Of a stretch of DNA of 64,000 nucleotides, positions 17,614 to 26,629 are shown piece after piece (position 1 is the first letter of the stretch; every line of letters starts with the position of its first letter). The stretch is taken from NCBI RefSeq assembly GCF_001513965.1, contig NZ_KQ948045.1:11032-75031 (forward strand). Direction: 5' to 3'. The position numbers and the translations under genes were made by a program. The notes beneath the pieces are model-generated. The model worked only from the letters and a program-made list of their open reading frames with translations. It was not told the DNA's origin and searched no databases. The stretch comes from Streptomyces cellostaticus. GTDB lineage: Bacteria > Actinomycetota > Actinomycetes > Streptomycetales > Streptomycetaceae.

Positions 17614-18969
17614 GTGATCCGCTCCCGCCCCTGCGCCCCACGCTCCTCCCACGACACGCGCCGCGACCTGTACGCCGCCGCGGCCGCCACCCTGCTCGTG
17701 ACGGCGGCCGTACTGATCGGCCGCCACATCCAGTTCACCCGCCACACCCTCTTCGTGCACTGGCCGCCCGTGTTCGCCGAGTGGGACCCGCACGTGGGTC
17801 CCGGCACCCCGGCCGCCGTCCTGCTCGCGGCGGCCACGGTGGCGTACGGGCCGCCGCTGGCCGCCCGCCTGCCCTGGCGCGCCCTGCTCCCCGCCTCCTG
17901 GGCGGCATCGACGGCCTGGATCCTCTCCCTCGCCCTGGTCGACGGCTGGCACCAGGGCATCGCGGTCCGCCTCACCACCCGCGAGGAGTACCTCCGGGTC
18001 ATCGGCCGCTTCCACGACATCCCGGCCACTCTGCGCGACTTCACCCACCACATCGTCAGCGGCACGCCCAGCCCGTGGCCGGCCCATGTCGCCGGGCACC
18101 CGCCGGGCGCCACGCTCACCTTCGTCCTCCTCGACCGGATCGGGCTGCGGGGCGGCGGCTGGGCCGGGATGTGGTGCGTCATCCTCGGCGCGACGGCCTG
18201 CGTGGCGGTGCTGGTCGCCGTACGGGCCCTGACGGACGAGGCCCTGGCCCGCCGCGCGGCCCCGTTCCTGGTCCTGGCCCCGGCGGCGGTCTGGCTGGGC
18301 ACGTCGGCCGACGCGTACTTCGCGGCGGTCGCCGCCTGGTCCCTGGCCCTGCTCGCCCTCGCGCTCACGCGCCGCTCGCTGCCCTGGGCGGCCGCCTCCG
18401 GACTGCTCCTCGGCCTGACGGGTTACCTGTCGTACGGCCTCACGCTCATCGCCCTGATCGGCGCGGCGGTGCTGCTCCTGGGCCGGGACGGGGTCCGTGC
18501 CCGCCCCGCGCTCCTCCTGGCCCTGCTCGCCGGACTCGCCGTCGTCCCCGTGGCGTTCACGCTCGCGGGGTTCAACTGGTGGACGGCGTACCACCTGCTG
18601 GTGACCCGCTACTACCAGGGCGTCGGCGGCACCCGCCCCTACGGCTACTGGGTGTGGGCCAACCTGGCCTGTACGGCCCTGATCACGGGCCCGGCGACGG
18701 CGGCGGGCCTGCACCGCACGGCCACCTCCCTCGCCCGCCGCCCCGACCCCGCCGGGGTCCGCCTGGCGGTCCTCGTCTCCGCCGCCCTCCTCGCTCTCCT
18801 GATCGCCGACCTGTCCGGGATGAGCAAGGCCGAGACCGAGCGAATCTGGCTGCCGTTCGCGATGTGGCTGCTCCCGGTGTGCGCGTACCTGCCCCGGCCA
18901 CGGGCCTGGCTCAGCGCCCAGGCGGTCCTCGCCCTGCTGCTCAACCATCTGCTGCTGACCGGCTGGTGA
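17614..18969 (+). CDS. Polytopic membrane protein, probable GT-C glycosyltransferase
   Basis: 451 residues with roughly ten to twelve hydrophobic helices. A large hydrophilic loop follows the first helices (about 40-60 and 110-170, containing HIVSG and HPPGAT), the pattern seen in GT-C fold enzymes that use polyprenyl-phosphate sugars outside the membrane. No diagnostic motif is certain. Its position near the GT2 and CofC-like genes supports a glycan role. Divergent from the molybdopterin oxidoreductase. Confidence 0.72.
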   Translation: MIRSRPCAPRSSHDTRRDLYAAAAATLLVTAAVLIGRHIQFTRHTLFVHWPPVFAEWDPHVGPGTPAAVLLAAATVAYGPPLAARLPWRALLPASWAASTAWILSLALVDGWHQGIAVRLTTREEYLRVIGRFHDIPATLRDFTHHIVSGTPSPWPAHVAGHPPGATLTFVLLDRIGLRGGGWAGMWCVILGATACVAVLVAVRALTDEALARRAAPFLVLAPAAVWLGTSADAYFAAVAAWSLALLALALTRRSLPWAAASGLLLGLTGYLSYGLTLIALIGAAVLLLGRDGVRARPALLLALLAGLAVVPVAFTLAGFNWWTAYHLLVTRYYQGVGGTRPYGYWVWANLACTALITGPATAAGLHRTATSLARRPDPAGVRLAVLVSAALLALLIADLSGMSKAETERIWLPFAMWLLPVCAYLPRPRAWLSAQAVLALLLNHLLLTGW

Positions 18970-18980
18970 CATCCGAAATT

Positions 18981-19004
18981 ACTTGCATTCTTGGAAAGTA
19001 CTAT
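18981..19004 (+). promoter_or_regulatory. Promoter/operator candidate before the membrane-protein/winged-helix pair
   Basis: An AT-rich pocket in GC-rich DNA. ACTT (18981-18984) and AAGT form the ends of an imperfect inverted repeat and TACTAT (18999-19004) fits a -10 box. It could be autoregulated by the winged-helix protein encoded downstream. Confidence 0.4.
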
Positions 19005-19066
19005 CCATGATGACGGTGTACGGGCGCGGCACGACCGGCCGCCCCTCCCACACCGGAGGCACACAC

Positions 19067-19531
19067 ATGGACAGCACGGGGGCACCCATGGACGCACGGC
19101 GGGCGAAGGACGCGCTCACCGCCGCACAGGCAGCCCAGGCCGCGGCACGCGCGGCGACCGACCGACGGACCAGGCCGCGTGGTTACGCCGTCGGCCAGGC
19201 CCTGTGCTTCGCGGCCGGCTTCACCGCGATGGGCCTCGCCGACCGGAACCCGCAGTGGGGGGCGTGGCTGCTGACCGGCGGCCTGCTGAGCCTGGCCGCG
19301 TTCTTCGCCCTGGTCTGGATCGGCGCGCACCACGGCGGAGTGACGCGCTGGTTCGACCGCCGCGGCGGGGCCGGACGGCTCGCCTGGCGGACCTGGCTGC
19401 TCCCCTTGGCCCCCATCGCCGTGAGCATGCTGGCCGCGATCCCGTACGGCACGGCGGGCTGGCTGGTGGCCTTCGGCCTGGCAGGCGGTCTGGAGCATCT
19501 GCTGCGGACCACCGGGGCGGTCACGGCATGA
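19067..19531 (+). CDS. Small polytopic membrane protein
   Basis: 154 residues; an Ala/Arg-rich N terminus, then three or four hydrophobic helices. GGAGG (19055-19059) sits seven bases before ATG 19067. The stop overlaps the start of a winged-helix regulator (ATGA). This arrangement, a membrane protein with a MarR-like DUF regulator, recurs in actinomycetes, and the regulator probably controls it. No known family. Confidence 0.75.
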   Translation: MDSTGAPMDARRAKDALTAAQAAQAAARAATDRRTRPRGYAVGQALCFAAGFTAMGLADRNPQWGAWLLTGGLLSLAAFFALVWIGAHHGGVTRWFDRRGGAGRLAWRTWLLPLAPIAVSMLAAIPYGTAGWLVAFGLAGGLEHLLRTTGAVTA

Positions 19532-19860
19532 GCGGCGCATCCCAGCCCCCCGCCCTGGACCGCGAACTCCACCACCCCACCCGCCTGGCGCTGGCCGCCT
19601 ACCTCTCCGCCTGCGGCGAGGCGGAGTTCGCCGTCCTGCGGGACTACTGCCAGGTCTCCGACTCGACCATGAGCAAGACGCTCTCCGCCCTGGAGAAGAC
19701 CGGCTACGTCACCATCCGCAAGGGCTACCTGGGCAAGCGCCCCCGCACCTGGGCCGCCCTGACCCTCACGGGCCGCCGGGCGGTGGCGGCCCACCTGGCG
19801 GCCCTGGAGGAGATCGCGTCGGCGGCCCGCACGGCGGGAGCGGAGGCCGGGGAGGGATAG
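19528..19860 (+). CDS. Winged-helix transcriptional regulator
   Basis: 110 residues. LHHPTRLALAAYLSACGEAEF starts a winged-helix fold; DSTMSKTLSALEKTGYV is the recognition helix and IRKGYLGKRPRTWAALTLTG the wing. Like the short MarR/ArsR-type 'transcriptional regulator' family of Streptomyces. No ligand-binding Cys cluster, so not a metal sensor. Translationally coupled to the preceding membrane protein. Tail-to-tail with the aquaporin gene, 10 bp apart. Confidence 0.85.
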   Translation: MSGASQPPALDRELHHPTRLALAAYLSACGEAEFAVLRDYCQVSDSTMSKTLSALEKTGYVTIRKGYLGKRPRTWAALTLTGRRAVAAHLAALEEIASAARTAGAEAGEG

Positions 19861-19870
19861 CCGAGGGGGA

Positions 19871-20824
19871 TCAGTACTCCTCCTCGTCGACCTCCTTCAC
19901 CGGCCGGGTCCGGCCGGGCTCGGGCAGCTCGGCCATCTCGGCGCGCACGACCAGGACGTCGCCGATGAACAGGTCGTAGACCAGGATCCCGATGGTCCCG
20001 CCGATCAGCGGCCCGACGATCGGGATCCACCAATAGGCGCTGAACACGCCCGAGACGCTCCCCGGGAACGCCAGGCTCTGCCAGCCTGCCGAGTAGGTGA
20101 ACAGCCGCGGCCCGAAGTCACGCGCCGGGTTGATGGCGTAGCCGGCGTTCGCGCCGTAGGACATGCCGATGGCGGCGACGGCGAAGCCCACGATCAGTGG
20201 CGCGAGGTTGGCCTTCACGGCCTGGTTGCGCAGATCCACGACGGCGGCGATCAGCATGAGCAGGAAGGCCGTACCGACGATCTGGTCGATCAGCGGGCCC
20301 CAGATGCCGCCGTGGAAGTACGCCGCCGGGAAGGTCGCGAAGATGGAGAACGTGGCGTTCGTGTGCCCGTTCACCTTCGGCCCCGGCACGGCGTGGTCGT
20401 AGGCGCTGATGGCGTCGTGGTAGACGAGGTAGACCAGCGCCGCCCCGACGAACGCCCCGGCCACCTGCGAGAACCAGAACGGCAGGACCTTGGCCCAGGC
20501 GAACCCGCGGCGCACGGCCATGGCGAGCGTCACCGCCGGATTCAGATGGGCACCGCTGACACCGCCTGCGACGTACACGCCGAAGACGACGGCGAACGCC
20601 CAGCCGAACGTGATCAGCAGCCAGTCGCCGGCCGCGAGGAAGATCGTCGTGGGAGTCGCCGCACGGCCCGAGCCGGGCAGTGCGGCGACCGCCATCGCGA
20701 CCACGCCGCAGCCGAAGGAGATGAGGACGAAGGTCCCGAGGAACTCCGCCAGGCACTCGCCCAGCAGGCCGCCCCGGCTTCTGAGCCGGGAGGGCTTGAT
20801 GAGCGCAGGTATTTCGACAGCCAT
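19871..20824 (-). CDS. Aquaporin / glycerol facilitator (MIP family)
   Basis: 317 residues, six membrane helices. Both half-helix motifs are present: HLNPAVT and INPARDFGPRL. The Asp after the second NPAR is the usual mark of a glycerol-conducting GlpF-type channel. ATG 20824 has CAAGGGGG upstream; longer extension is readthrough. Acidic C-terminal tail (EVDEEEY). No glpK or glpD is adjacent, so regulation by a glycerol operon is not visible. Confidence 0.92.
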   Translation of the reverse strand: MAVEIPALIKPSRLRSRGGLLGECLAEFLGTFVLISFGCGVVAMAVAALPGSGRAATPTTIFLAAGDWLLITFGWAFAVVFGVYVAGGVSGAHLNPAVTLAMAVRRGFAWAKVLPFWFSQVAGAFVGAALVYLVYHDAISAYDHAVPGPKVNGHTNATFSIFATFPAAYFHGGIWGPLIDQIVGTAFLLMLIAAVVDLRNQAVKANLAPLIVGFAVAAIGMSYGANAGYAINPARDFGPRLFTYSAGWQSLAFPGSVSGVFSAYWWIPIVGPLIGGTIGILVYDLFIGDVLVVRAEMAELPEPGRTRPVKEVDEEEY

Positions 20825-20919
20825 TGAGGCCCCCTTGAAGAGAGCAAATGCGGCCAACATCACCATATTGGCCCACAAACGCTCTTCACGCAGGGCGACC
20901 CGATCTCCGGCGTGCCCGG

Positions 20920-21585
20920 TCAGCTGTCCAGGTCGTCGGCGTAGTGCCGGAACCCGTGCCGTTCCCGGTGCATGCCCCACAGCAGGTCCGCGAGCACGGC
21001 AGGATCCTTGCGCACGTGCCCGGGCGTGATGGCCCCCGGAATCACCAGCTGCGCGACATGGATCCCCTCGGGGGCGAGCCGGTCGTGCAGCAGATGCCCG
21101 TACGCACTCTCCGCGGCGAAGGCGATGGAGGTCCCGGCCCGCTCGGGATGGGGCACGGCGGCCGTCCCCCCGTTGACGAAGAAAATGGTCCCGCGCCCCA
21201 GCTTCCGCATCCCCGGCAACACCTGCTGCACCGCCGCGACCGGCCCGTACACCGAGAACTCGATCGGCCCGAACAGATCCCGGTGCCGGGTCTCCAGCAC
21301 GGGCCGCATGAAGTCCCGGTGCGGAACCGGGCTGTACTGCAACACCTCGACGGTCCCGAGCGCGTCGGCGGCGGCGCCCAAGGCATCCACCAGCTCCTCC
21401 GGCCGGCGCACATCGGCGGGGAAACCGCGCGCGGTCACACGGTCGGCCGCAAGCTCGTCCACGAGCTCGTCCAGCCGCTGCCGGTCCCGGGCGACGAGGG
21501 CGACACCGAACCCCTCCCGCCCGAACCGCCGGGCAACGGCGGCCCCGAGTCCGGGCCCGGCACCGACGATGGCAATGGTGCTCAT
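20920..21585 (-). CDS. Short-chain dehydrogenase/reductase
   Basis: 221 residues. IVGAGPGLGAAVARRF is the cofactor-binding glycine motif. The active site is atypical: where the family has Ser and Y-x3-K, the protein reads NGGTAAV and SAYGHLLHD, so the Lys is not obvious. Such SDRs are common in Streptomyces with unknown substrates. ATG 21585 has AAGGA eight bases upstream. Confidence 0.85.
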   Translation of the reverse strand: MSTIAIVGAGPGLGAAVARRFGREGFGVALVARDRQRLDELVDELAADRVTARGFPADVRRPEELVDALGAAADALGTVEVLQYSPVPHRDFMRPVLETRHRDLFGPIEFSVYGPVAAVQQVLPGMRKLGRGTIFFVNGGTAAVPHPERAGTSIAFAAESAYGHLLHDRLAPEGIHVAQLVIPGAITPGHVRKDPAVLADLLWGMHRERHGFRHYADDLDS

Positions 21586-21646
21586 GGAGAAATCCTTGCC
21601 CCTACGGCAGCACACCACCACTCACACGGCACCCGCCGGCCCGGCC

Positions 21647-22375
21647 TCACCCCTGCCTGCCGCCCCCGACCGCCGCGAACCCGGCGCCCTGCGCCTGCCG
21701 GATCCGCTCCACCTGTACGGCGGTGACGGCCCGCACGGCGAACGCGCCGGCCACGGCGGCACCGACGACGGCGGCGTCGGACACGAGCAGCGGCCACACC
21801 TCGCTGTACGCCCGGGCGATGATCTCGTCGGTGGAGTCGCGGTAGACGATCCCCACCCCGCCGAGCATCCCGATCAGCCAGAGCCCCCACCACACGTTGA
21901 CGGAGACGGGCAGCTTCCGCCCCGGCGCCGTGGTCCGGTACGCGTCGGCGACGATCCCCCGCGGAAACCACAGACTCGCCACGGGCACGATCCACCCGAG
22001 GAAGACCCAGATCCCGGCGTACTTCGGCACCTGCCCCGACAGCGCACGCGCGTTGTCCCGCACCCGCCACAGCCAGGCGAGAAAGAGCAGCGCACACAGA
22101 AAGGCGACGAGACCCCCGACGGACGTGACCAGGTGATACGAGTTCTCCAGCCCGTTGAGCGGCCGGTGCACCCCGTACCCCTGATCCGGCGGCCCCGAGT
22201 CAGGCTCCCCCGCCACGGCCAGCCTGATCTCCCACACACCCCGCACGACCCACGCCAGCCCCGCGAGCAGCAACGCCCCGGCGGTCAACCGCCCCGACAA
22301 CCGGATGGGCTGCAGGGCGAGGGACTGAGCAGCAGGCTCGACCATCTGTTCGTTCACCGGCTCATCGTGGCGCAC
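21647..22375 (-). CDS. DUF4328 membrane protein
   Basis: Up to 242 residues with five to six hydrophobic helices and the conserved WVFLGWIVP and RGIVADAYR parts of DUF4328, a Streptomyces-rich family of unknown role. GTG 22357 (MNEQMVEP) is an alternative start, with CACGAT six bases before it resembling the leaderless pattern. Possibly grouped with the SDR gene downstream. Confidence 0.82.
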   Translation of the reverse strand: MRHDEPVNEQMVEPAAQSLALQPIRLSGRLTAGALLLAGLAWVVRGVWEIRLAVAGEPDSGPPDQGYGVHRPLNGLENSYHLVTSVGGLVAFLCALLFLAWLWRVRDNARALSGQVPKYAGIWVFLGWIVPVASLWFPRGIVADAYRTTAPGRKLPVSVNVWWGLWLIGMLGGVGIVYRDSTDEIIARAYSEVWPLLVSDAAVVGAAVAGAFAVRAVTAVQVERIRQAQGAGFAAVGGGRQG

Positions 22376-22539
22376 GCCGGTCCCCGGTTGCCAGGGACAC
22401 GCCAGCAGGCCTCACGGCGTAAAGGATGTTGAACGTCTCCAGGAGAATAGGACCAGGCCCCGCCCCAGCCGCCGGCGAACCGGTAGTTGATCTGGTGGAC
22501 TGAATCATCAGGTGTGACGCCGCGTCCGCAGGGACGGGC

Positions 22540-23247
22540 TCAGGCCATCCAGAAGAAGACCGCCGTCATGCGCTTCTCCTCCAGCTCCTGGCCGAAGTAG
22601 CCGGTCGCGCTGTGCACGAGGTTGGCGTTGTAGAGGAGGAGGCGGTTGTACTTGTGCGGGACGCGGACGTCCTCCTCGAAGGCGTTCGGGGCGACGAAAC
22701 GGGTGCCGAGGGCCTCGACGAGGTTGTTGTGCGGGGCCTGGACGACGTTGCCGCCGAGCCGGCCGCCGGGCAGGGACTGCCGGTAGAAGCTGGTGCCGCA
22801 GTCCTTGGGGACGTCCGGGTTGAGGTACAGCACGGCCGCGTACCGGCACAGCGCGCGGGAGTCGGTGTGCGGGCGGGGCTCGCTCTCGCCCTCGCCGACC
22901 ACCTGGACGCAGTTGTGGTTGAGGGTGCCGCCGCCGGGCGCCTGCTGCACCCACAGCTCCTTGGCCCCGGTCGCCTTCTTCACCAGCCGTTCGATACGGC
23001 CGAGTTCAGCGGGTTCCAGGCCGGGCATGGCACGCAGTCCGGGCCAGGTCTCCGAGGTGTACGGGTAGCCCTTCACCCAGTCGTCCTTGGCCAGACACCG
23101 CTCCCGTACGGCGTCGACGTCCGGCAGTACGTCGTCCAGGACCCAGTAGTCGCGGCCCTTGGTGGGCTTGCGGTAGGGCAGGACGGGGAGGGGGGCGGGA
23201 GCCGGGGTGCGGCCTGACCGCATTCCGGGGGGCGGCTGTGGGGGCAT
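22540..23247 (-). CDS. 2OG-Fe(II) oxygenase-like protein (DUF6445 type)
   Basis: 235 residues. PRPHTDS gives the H-x-D and NANLVHSATGYFG the distal His of a jelly-roll iron site, followed by KRMTAVFFW where an Arg/Lys binds 2-oxoglutarate, so a cytoplasmic dioxygenase or hydroxylase is likely. ASN/AA-free N terminus rich in Pro. ATG 23247 is preceded by TAGATT and six bases, a leaderless start. Substrate unknown. Confidence 0.78.
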   Translation of the reverse strand: MPPQPPPGMRSGRTPAPAPLPVLPYRKPTKGRDYWVLDDVLPDVDAVRERCLAKDDWVKGYPYTSETWPGLRAMPGLEPAELGRIERLVKKATGAKELWVQQAPGGGTLNHNCVQVVGEGESEPRPHTDSRALCRYAAVLYLNPDVPKDCGTSFYRQSLPGGRLGGNVVQAPHNNLVEALGTRFVAPNAFEEDVRVPHKYNRLLLYNANLVHSATGYFGQELEEKRMTAVFFWMA

Positions 23248-23253
23248 GCGGCG

Positions 23254-23259
23254 AATCTA
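23254..23259 (-). promoter_or_regulatory. -10 box, leaderless start of the oxygenase-like gene
   Basis: On the minus strand TAGATT, six bases, then ATG 23247. Confidence 0.5.
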
Positions 23260-23425
23260 GGCCTGCGTTTCCTCTTCCTTCTCCCGAGGGATGGTCAATC
23301 TTTCACCAACTGCGGTCACTGGAGATTCTTTTACTCGAACCCACCGACACAAAGCGCCTCCGCATCCGTACTGCTGTGTGTCCGAACCGCCTGCAGGCGG
23401 GATCCACGGCCGGGCAGGAGGCACG

Positions 23426-24223
23426 GTGCGCTTTTCGCGGAACGCGACGGGAACTCTCTTCGTGGGCGGTGCAATGGCCCTGACCCTCGGCGCGCTGGCC
23501 TACCCGAGCATGCTTGGTCTGAACACGGTCTCCAGCTCGCCGACCCGGGTCATCGCCCAGACCCAATGGGGTCCGCTCACCGAAGGCGACCGGGACTTCG
23601 TGGTCAGGGTGCGCGCGGCCGGCCTGTGGGAGTACCCGCTCGGTCAGATCGGACTGCAGAAGGGGACCACGAAGGGCGTCATCGAGGCCAGCAAGCACCT
23701 GGTCGACGGGCACGCCGCGCTGGACGCCAGCTGCCGCAAGATCGCGCCCATGCTGAACGTCACCCTGCCCAACGTGGCGAGCCCCCAGCAGGAGGGCTTC
23801 GTCACCCAGCTGAAGGGCGAGAGCGGCAAGCAGTTCGACACCGACTTCGCCAACATCCTGCGGATGACCCACGGCTCGATCTTCAACACGATCGCGAAGA
23901 TCCGCTCCACCACCAAGAACTCGCTGGTGCGCGCGCTCGCCGACCAGGCCAACGACACCGTGCTCGACCACATCACCGTGATGGAGAAGACGGGTCTGGT
24001 CGACTTCGACCAGACCATCTTCCAGCAGACCACCCCGCCGAAGCTGCCCGACTCCGACCTGACCCCGCCGCCCCCGCCCGCGGGCCAGCCGCAGGTGGTG
24101 CTCACTCCGCCGCCGAACGCCACGTCCAGCCCGTTGAACATCGACGGTGTCACCGGCGGCGGGGGCGGGGGCGGGGGCGGGGGCGCCTCACCGGCACCCA
24201 GCCCGAGCTCGACGGTCGGCTAG
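23426..24223 (+). CDS. Exported DUF4142 protein
   Basis: 265 residues. N-terminal hydrophobic segment (about 8-28) acts as signal or anchor. Residues about 50-200 are the helical DUF4142 domain (LTEGDRDFVVRVRAAGLWE, ferritin-like). The last 55 residues are Pro- and Gly-rich with a run of ten Gly, probably a spacer through the wall. AGGAGG lies just before GTG 23426. Function of the family is unknown. Confidence 0.85.
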   Translation: MRFSRNATGTLFVGGAMALTLGALAYPSMLGLNTVSSSPTRVIAQTQWGPLTEGDRDFVVRVRAAGLWEYPLGQIGLQKGTTKGVIEASKHLVDGHAALDASCRKIAPMLNVTLPNVASPQQEGFVTQLKGESGKQFDTDFANILRMTHGSIFNTIAKIRSTTKNSLVRALADQANDTVLDHITVMEKTGLVDFDQTIFQQTTPPKLPDSDLTPPPPPAGQPQVVLTPPPNATSSPLNIDGVTGGGGGGGGGGASPAPSPSSTVG

Positions 24224-24288
24224 GCGAGCCGGACGGTGGTGTGAGGCCCGCAGCCGCACGCCCCCGTCTCCGGCGCGTCGGATCTGCC

Positions 24289-25254
24289 CTAGGGGCGCTC
24301 CACCGTGTCCAGGTACAGCTTCACGTACCGGTCCACGTCCACGTCCAATCCCACATCCACCAGGGCCTGTTCACGTGTGCCCTCGTGGATCTCGGACTCG
24401 CCCGGGCGCGGTCGGCGGTCGACGACCGTCTGGCCGCGGGTCGGGCCGGGGGCGAGGGAGACCTCGACGGGCAGCAGGCGGGTGGTGAGGCCGGCCGGGT
24501 CCGCGACCGCGCACACCGCGCCCGCGTCGCCGAGGCCGCCGGCCGGGTCGTCGCCATCGGGTTCGGGCGCGGACGGACGGTGGGCCAGCAGCTCGCCGGC
24601 CAGCCGGGTGCCCGGTTCCGCGCTCGCCCGCAGCCGCCGTACGTCCGCGCCCGGGACGACGACCCGGGTGAACACGTCGAGCCCGTACATGGTGATCGGC
24701 ACCCCGGCGGTGAGCAGGACCGCGGCCGCCTCCGGGTCGTGCCAGACGTTGAACTCGGCGACGGGCGTGGCGTTTCCGGTGGCGACCGCACCGCCCATGA
24801 ACACGATCCGCTCGATGTTCCCGGTCACCTCCGGGTGGGTGCGCAGAAGCAGCGCGATGTTGGTGAGCGGTGCGGTCGGGATCAGGGTGACCGGACGCGG
24901 GGAGGCCAGGATCTCGCGGTGGAGGAGGGTCACGGCGTCCACGGGGGCGGGCGCCCGGGACGGCGCGGGCAGGCCCAGGTCGCCCATGCCGTCGGCGCCG
25001 TGCACATGCTGGGCCGAACGGGCCGGCTCGATCAGCGGGCGGGCGGCGCCCCGGGCCACCGGGATGTCGGGGGCGCCCGCCTGCTCCAGCACGGTCAGGG
25101 TGTTGCGGACCACCCCGTCGACGTCCGTGTTCCCGGCCACACAGGTCACCGCCCTGAGGTCCAGGCCCGGGTGGCGTACGGCGAACAGCAGGGCCAGGGC
25201 GTCGTCGACGCCGGTGTCGCAGTCGATGATCACAGGAATGGGCTGACCGGTCAC
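24289..25254 (-). CDS. Inosine-uridine-type nucleoside hydrolase
   Basis: 321 residues. DCDTGVDDA (11-19) is the Ca-binding active-site signature, with MGGAV and EFNVWHDPEAA further on. Splits ribonucleosides to base and ribose in salvage. AAGGAG precedes GTG 25254. It starts 32 bp after the threonyl-tRNA synthetase paralogue on the same strand, so it may be read from the same attenuated transcript; TAGGGT at 25278-25283 (minus strand) could instead give it its own promoter. Confidence 0.9.
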   Translation of the reverse strand: MTGQPIPVIIDCDTGVDDALALLFAVRHPGLDLRAVTCVAGNTDVDGVVRNTLTVLEQAGAPDIPVARGAARPLIEPARSAQHVHGADGMGDLGLPAPSRAPAPVDAVTLLHREILASPRPVTLIPTAPLTNIALLLRTHPEVTGNIERIVFMGGAVATGNATPVAEFNVWHDPEAAAVLLTAGVPITMYGLDVFTRVVVPGADVRRLRASAEPGTRLAGELLAHRPSAPEPDGDDPAGGLGDAGAVCAVADPAGLTTRLLPVEVSLAPGPTRGQTVVDRRPRPGESEIHEGTREQALVDVGLDVDVDRYVKLYLDTVERP

Positions 25255-25286
25255 AGCGGACTCCTTTTCGTCGTACCGACCCTAGA

Positions 25287-26540
25287 TCAGTCCCACAGCT
25301 CGGTGCCTCGTGCCGCCACCCGATCGGTGATGCGTCGCAGCAGCTCGGGCACCGGGAGGGCGCCGGGGCGGCGCCCGTCCCTCAGGCGTACGGCCGCGAG
25401 GCCCGCCTCGGCCTCCCGGTCGCCGATCACCGCCTGGTACGGGACCAGGCGGGCGGCGCGGATGCGGGCGCCGAGGGTGCCCTGTTCGGGGGTGGCGAGT
25501 TCGGCGCGCAGACCCAGCGCGGTCGCCTCCCGGACCACCGCCGCCGCCCGCTCCACCTGCTCCTCGGCGACCGGCAGCACGGTCAGCTGTACGGGTGCGA
25601 GCCAGGCCGGGAAGGCCCCGCCGTGGGACTCGATGAGGTGGGCCACGGCCCGCTCCACGCTGCCGATGATGCTGCGGTGCACCATCACCGGCCGGTACTT
25701 CGCGCCGTCGGCGCCGATGTAGTGCAGGTCGAAGCGGGCGGGCTGGTGGAAATCGATCTGCACGGTGGACAGGGTCGACTCGCGGCCGGCCGGGTCCGCG
25801 ATCTGCACGTCGATCTTGGGGCCGTAGAAGGCGGCCTCGCCCGCCGCCTCCTCGTACTCCACCCCGCTCTCGGCGAGGACCTCCTTCAGCAGCGCGGTGG
25901 CCCGGTGCCACAGCTCGGGGTCGGCGACGTACTTGCCGCCCTCGCCGGGCAGGGAGAGGCGGTGGCGTACGGCCTCGATGCCGAGGTCGGCGTAGGCGCG
26001 GGCGATCAGCTCCAGGGCGGCACGGGCCTCGTCGACGGCCTGGTCGAGGGTGCAGAAGATATGGGCGTCGTTGAGCTGGATGGCGCGGACGCGGGTCAGG
26101 CCGCCGAGGACGCCGGACCGTTCGGCGCGGTACATGGTGCCCAACTCGGCGATGCGCAGCGGCAGTTCGCGGTAGCTGTGGGAGCGGGAGCGGTAGATCA
26201 GGGCGTGGTGGGGGCAGAGGCTGGGGCGCAGCACGACCTCCTCCGCGCCCAGGTTCATCGGCGGGTACATGTCCTCGCTGTAGTGGTCCCAGTGCCCGGA
26301 GGTCTCGTACAGCTCACGTTTGCCGAGCGCGGGCGAGTACACGTGCCGGTATCCGGCGGCGCGTTCCGCCTCCCGGATGTACTCCTCCAGGGTGTGGCGT
26401 ACGACGGCCCCGTCGGGGAGCCAGTAGGGCAGGCCCGCGCCCATCAGCGGGTCGGTGTCGAACAGGGCGAGTTCGCGTCCGATGCGGCGGTGGTCGGGCA
26501 GCCGGTCGTCGCTCATGCCGTCGTTCATGCCGTCGTTCAC
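25287..26540 (-). CDS. thrS: Threonyl-tRNA synthetase paralogue, catalytic and anticodon domains only
   Basis: 417 residues versus about 640 for full ThrRS: the N-terminal TGS and editing domains are missing and the protein begins at the class II core. Zinc ligands are kept: Cys109 (SLCPHH), His160 (NDAHIFC), His288 (VMVHRS). A C-terminal anticodon domain (about 310-417) follows. It should charge tRNA-Thr but cannot edit mischarged Ser. GTG 26540 has GAGGAG six bases upstream; two 12-bp repeats give the N-terminal NDGMNDGM. Preceded by a leader peptide with Thr codons and a hairpin, so expression probably rises when threonyl-tRNA is short. May serve as a stress or inhibitor-resistant copy; that is inference. 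Confidence 0.88.
   Translation of the reverse strand: MNDGMNDGMSDDRLPDHRRIGRELALFDTDPLMGAGLPYWLPDGAVVRHTLEEYIREAERAAGYRHVYSPALGKRELYETSGHWDHYSEDMYPPMNLGAEEVVLRPSLCPHHALIYRSRSHSYRELPLRIAELGTMYRAERSGVLGGLTRVRAIQLNDAHIFCTLDQAVDEARAALELIARAYADLGIEAVRHRLSLPGEGGKYVADPELWHRATALLKEVLAESGVEYEEAAGEAAFYGPKIDVQIADPAGRESTLSTVQIDFHQPARFDLHYIGADGAKYRPVMVHRSIIGSVERAVAHLIESHGGAFPAWLAPVQLTVLPVAEEQVERAAAVVREATALGLRAELATPEQGTLGARIRAARLVPYQAVIGDREAEAGLAAVRLRDGRRPGALPVPELLRRITDRVAARGTELWD
26514..26537 (-). repeat. Two 12-bp tandem units at the ThrRS 5' end
   Basis: CATGCCGTCGTT occurs twice in a row, encoding NDGM twice. It offers several possible start codons in frame (GTG 26540 and ATGs downstream). Confidence 0.7.
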
Positions 26541-26582
26541 GGGGGTCTCCTCGGGTGAGGGAGGCGAACACCCCGGGACACG

Positions 26583-26616
26583 CCGAAGCCCCGGGGCGTT
26601 CGCCCCGGGGCTTCGG
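26583..26616 (-). terminator. Attenuator hairpin before the ThrRS paralogue
   Basis: A perfect 16-bp stem (26583-26598 with 26601-26616, starting CCGAAGCCCC) with a two-base loop, lying 14 bases after the leader peptide stop and about 43 bases before the synthetase start. It has no strong T-run, as is common in Streptomyces terminators. Confidence 0.7.
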
Positions 26617-26629
26617 ACTGAGTCAGGTG

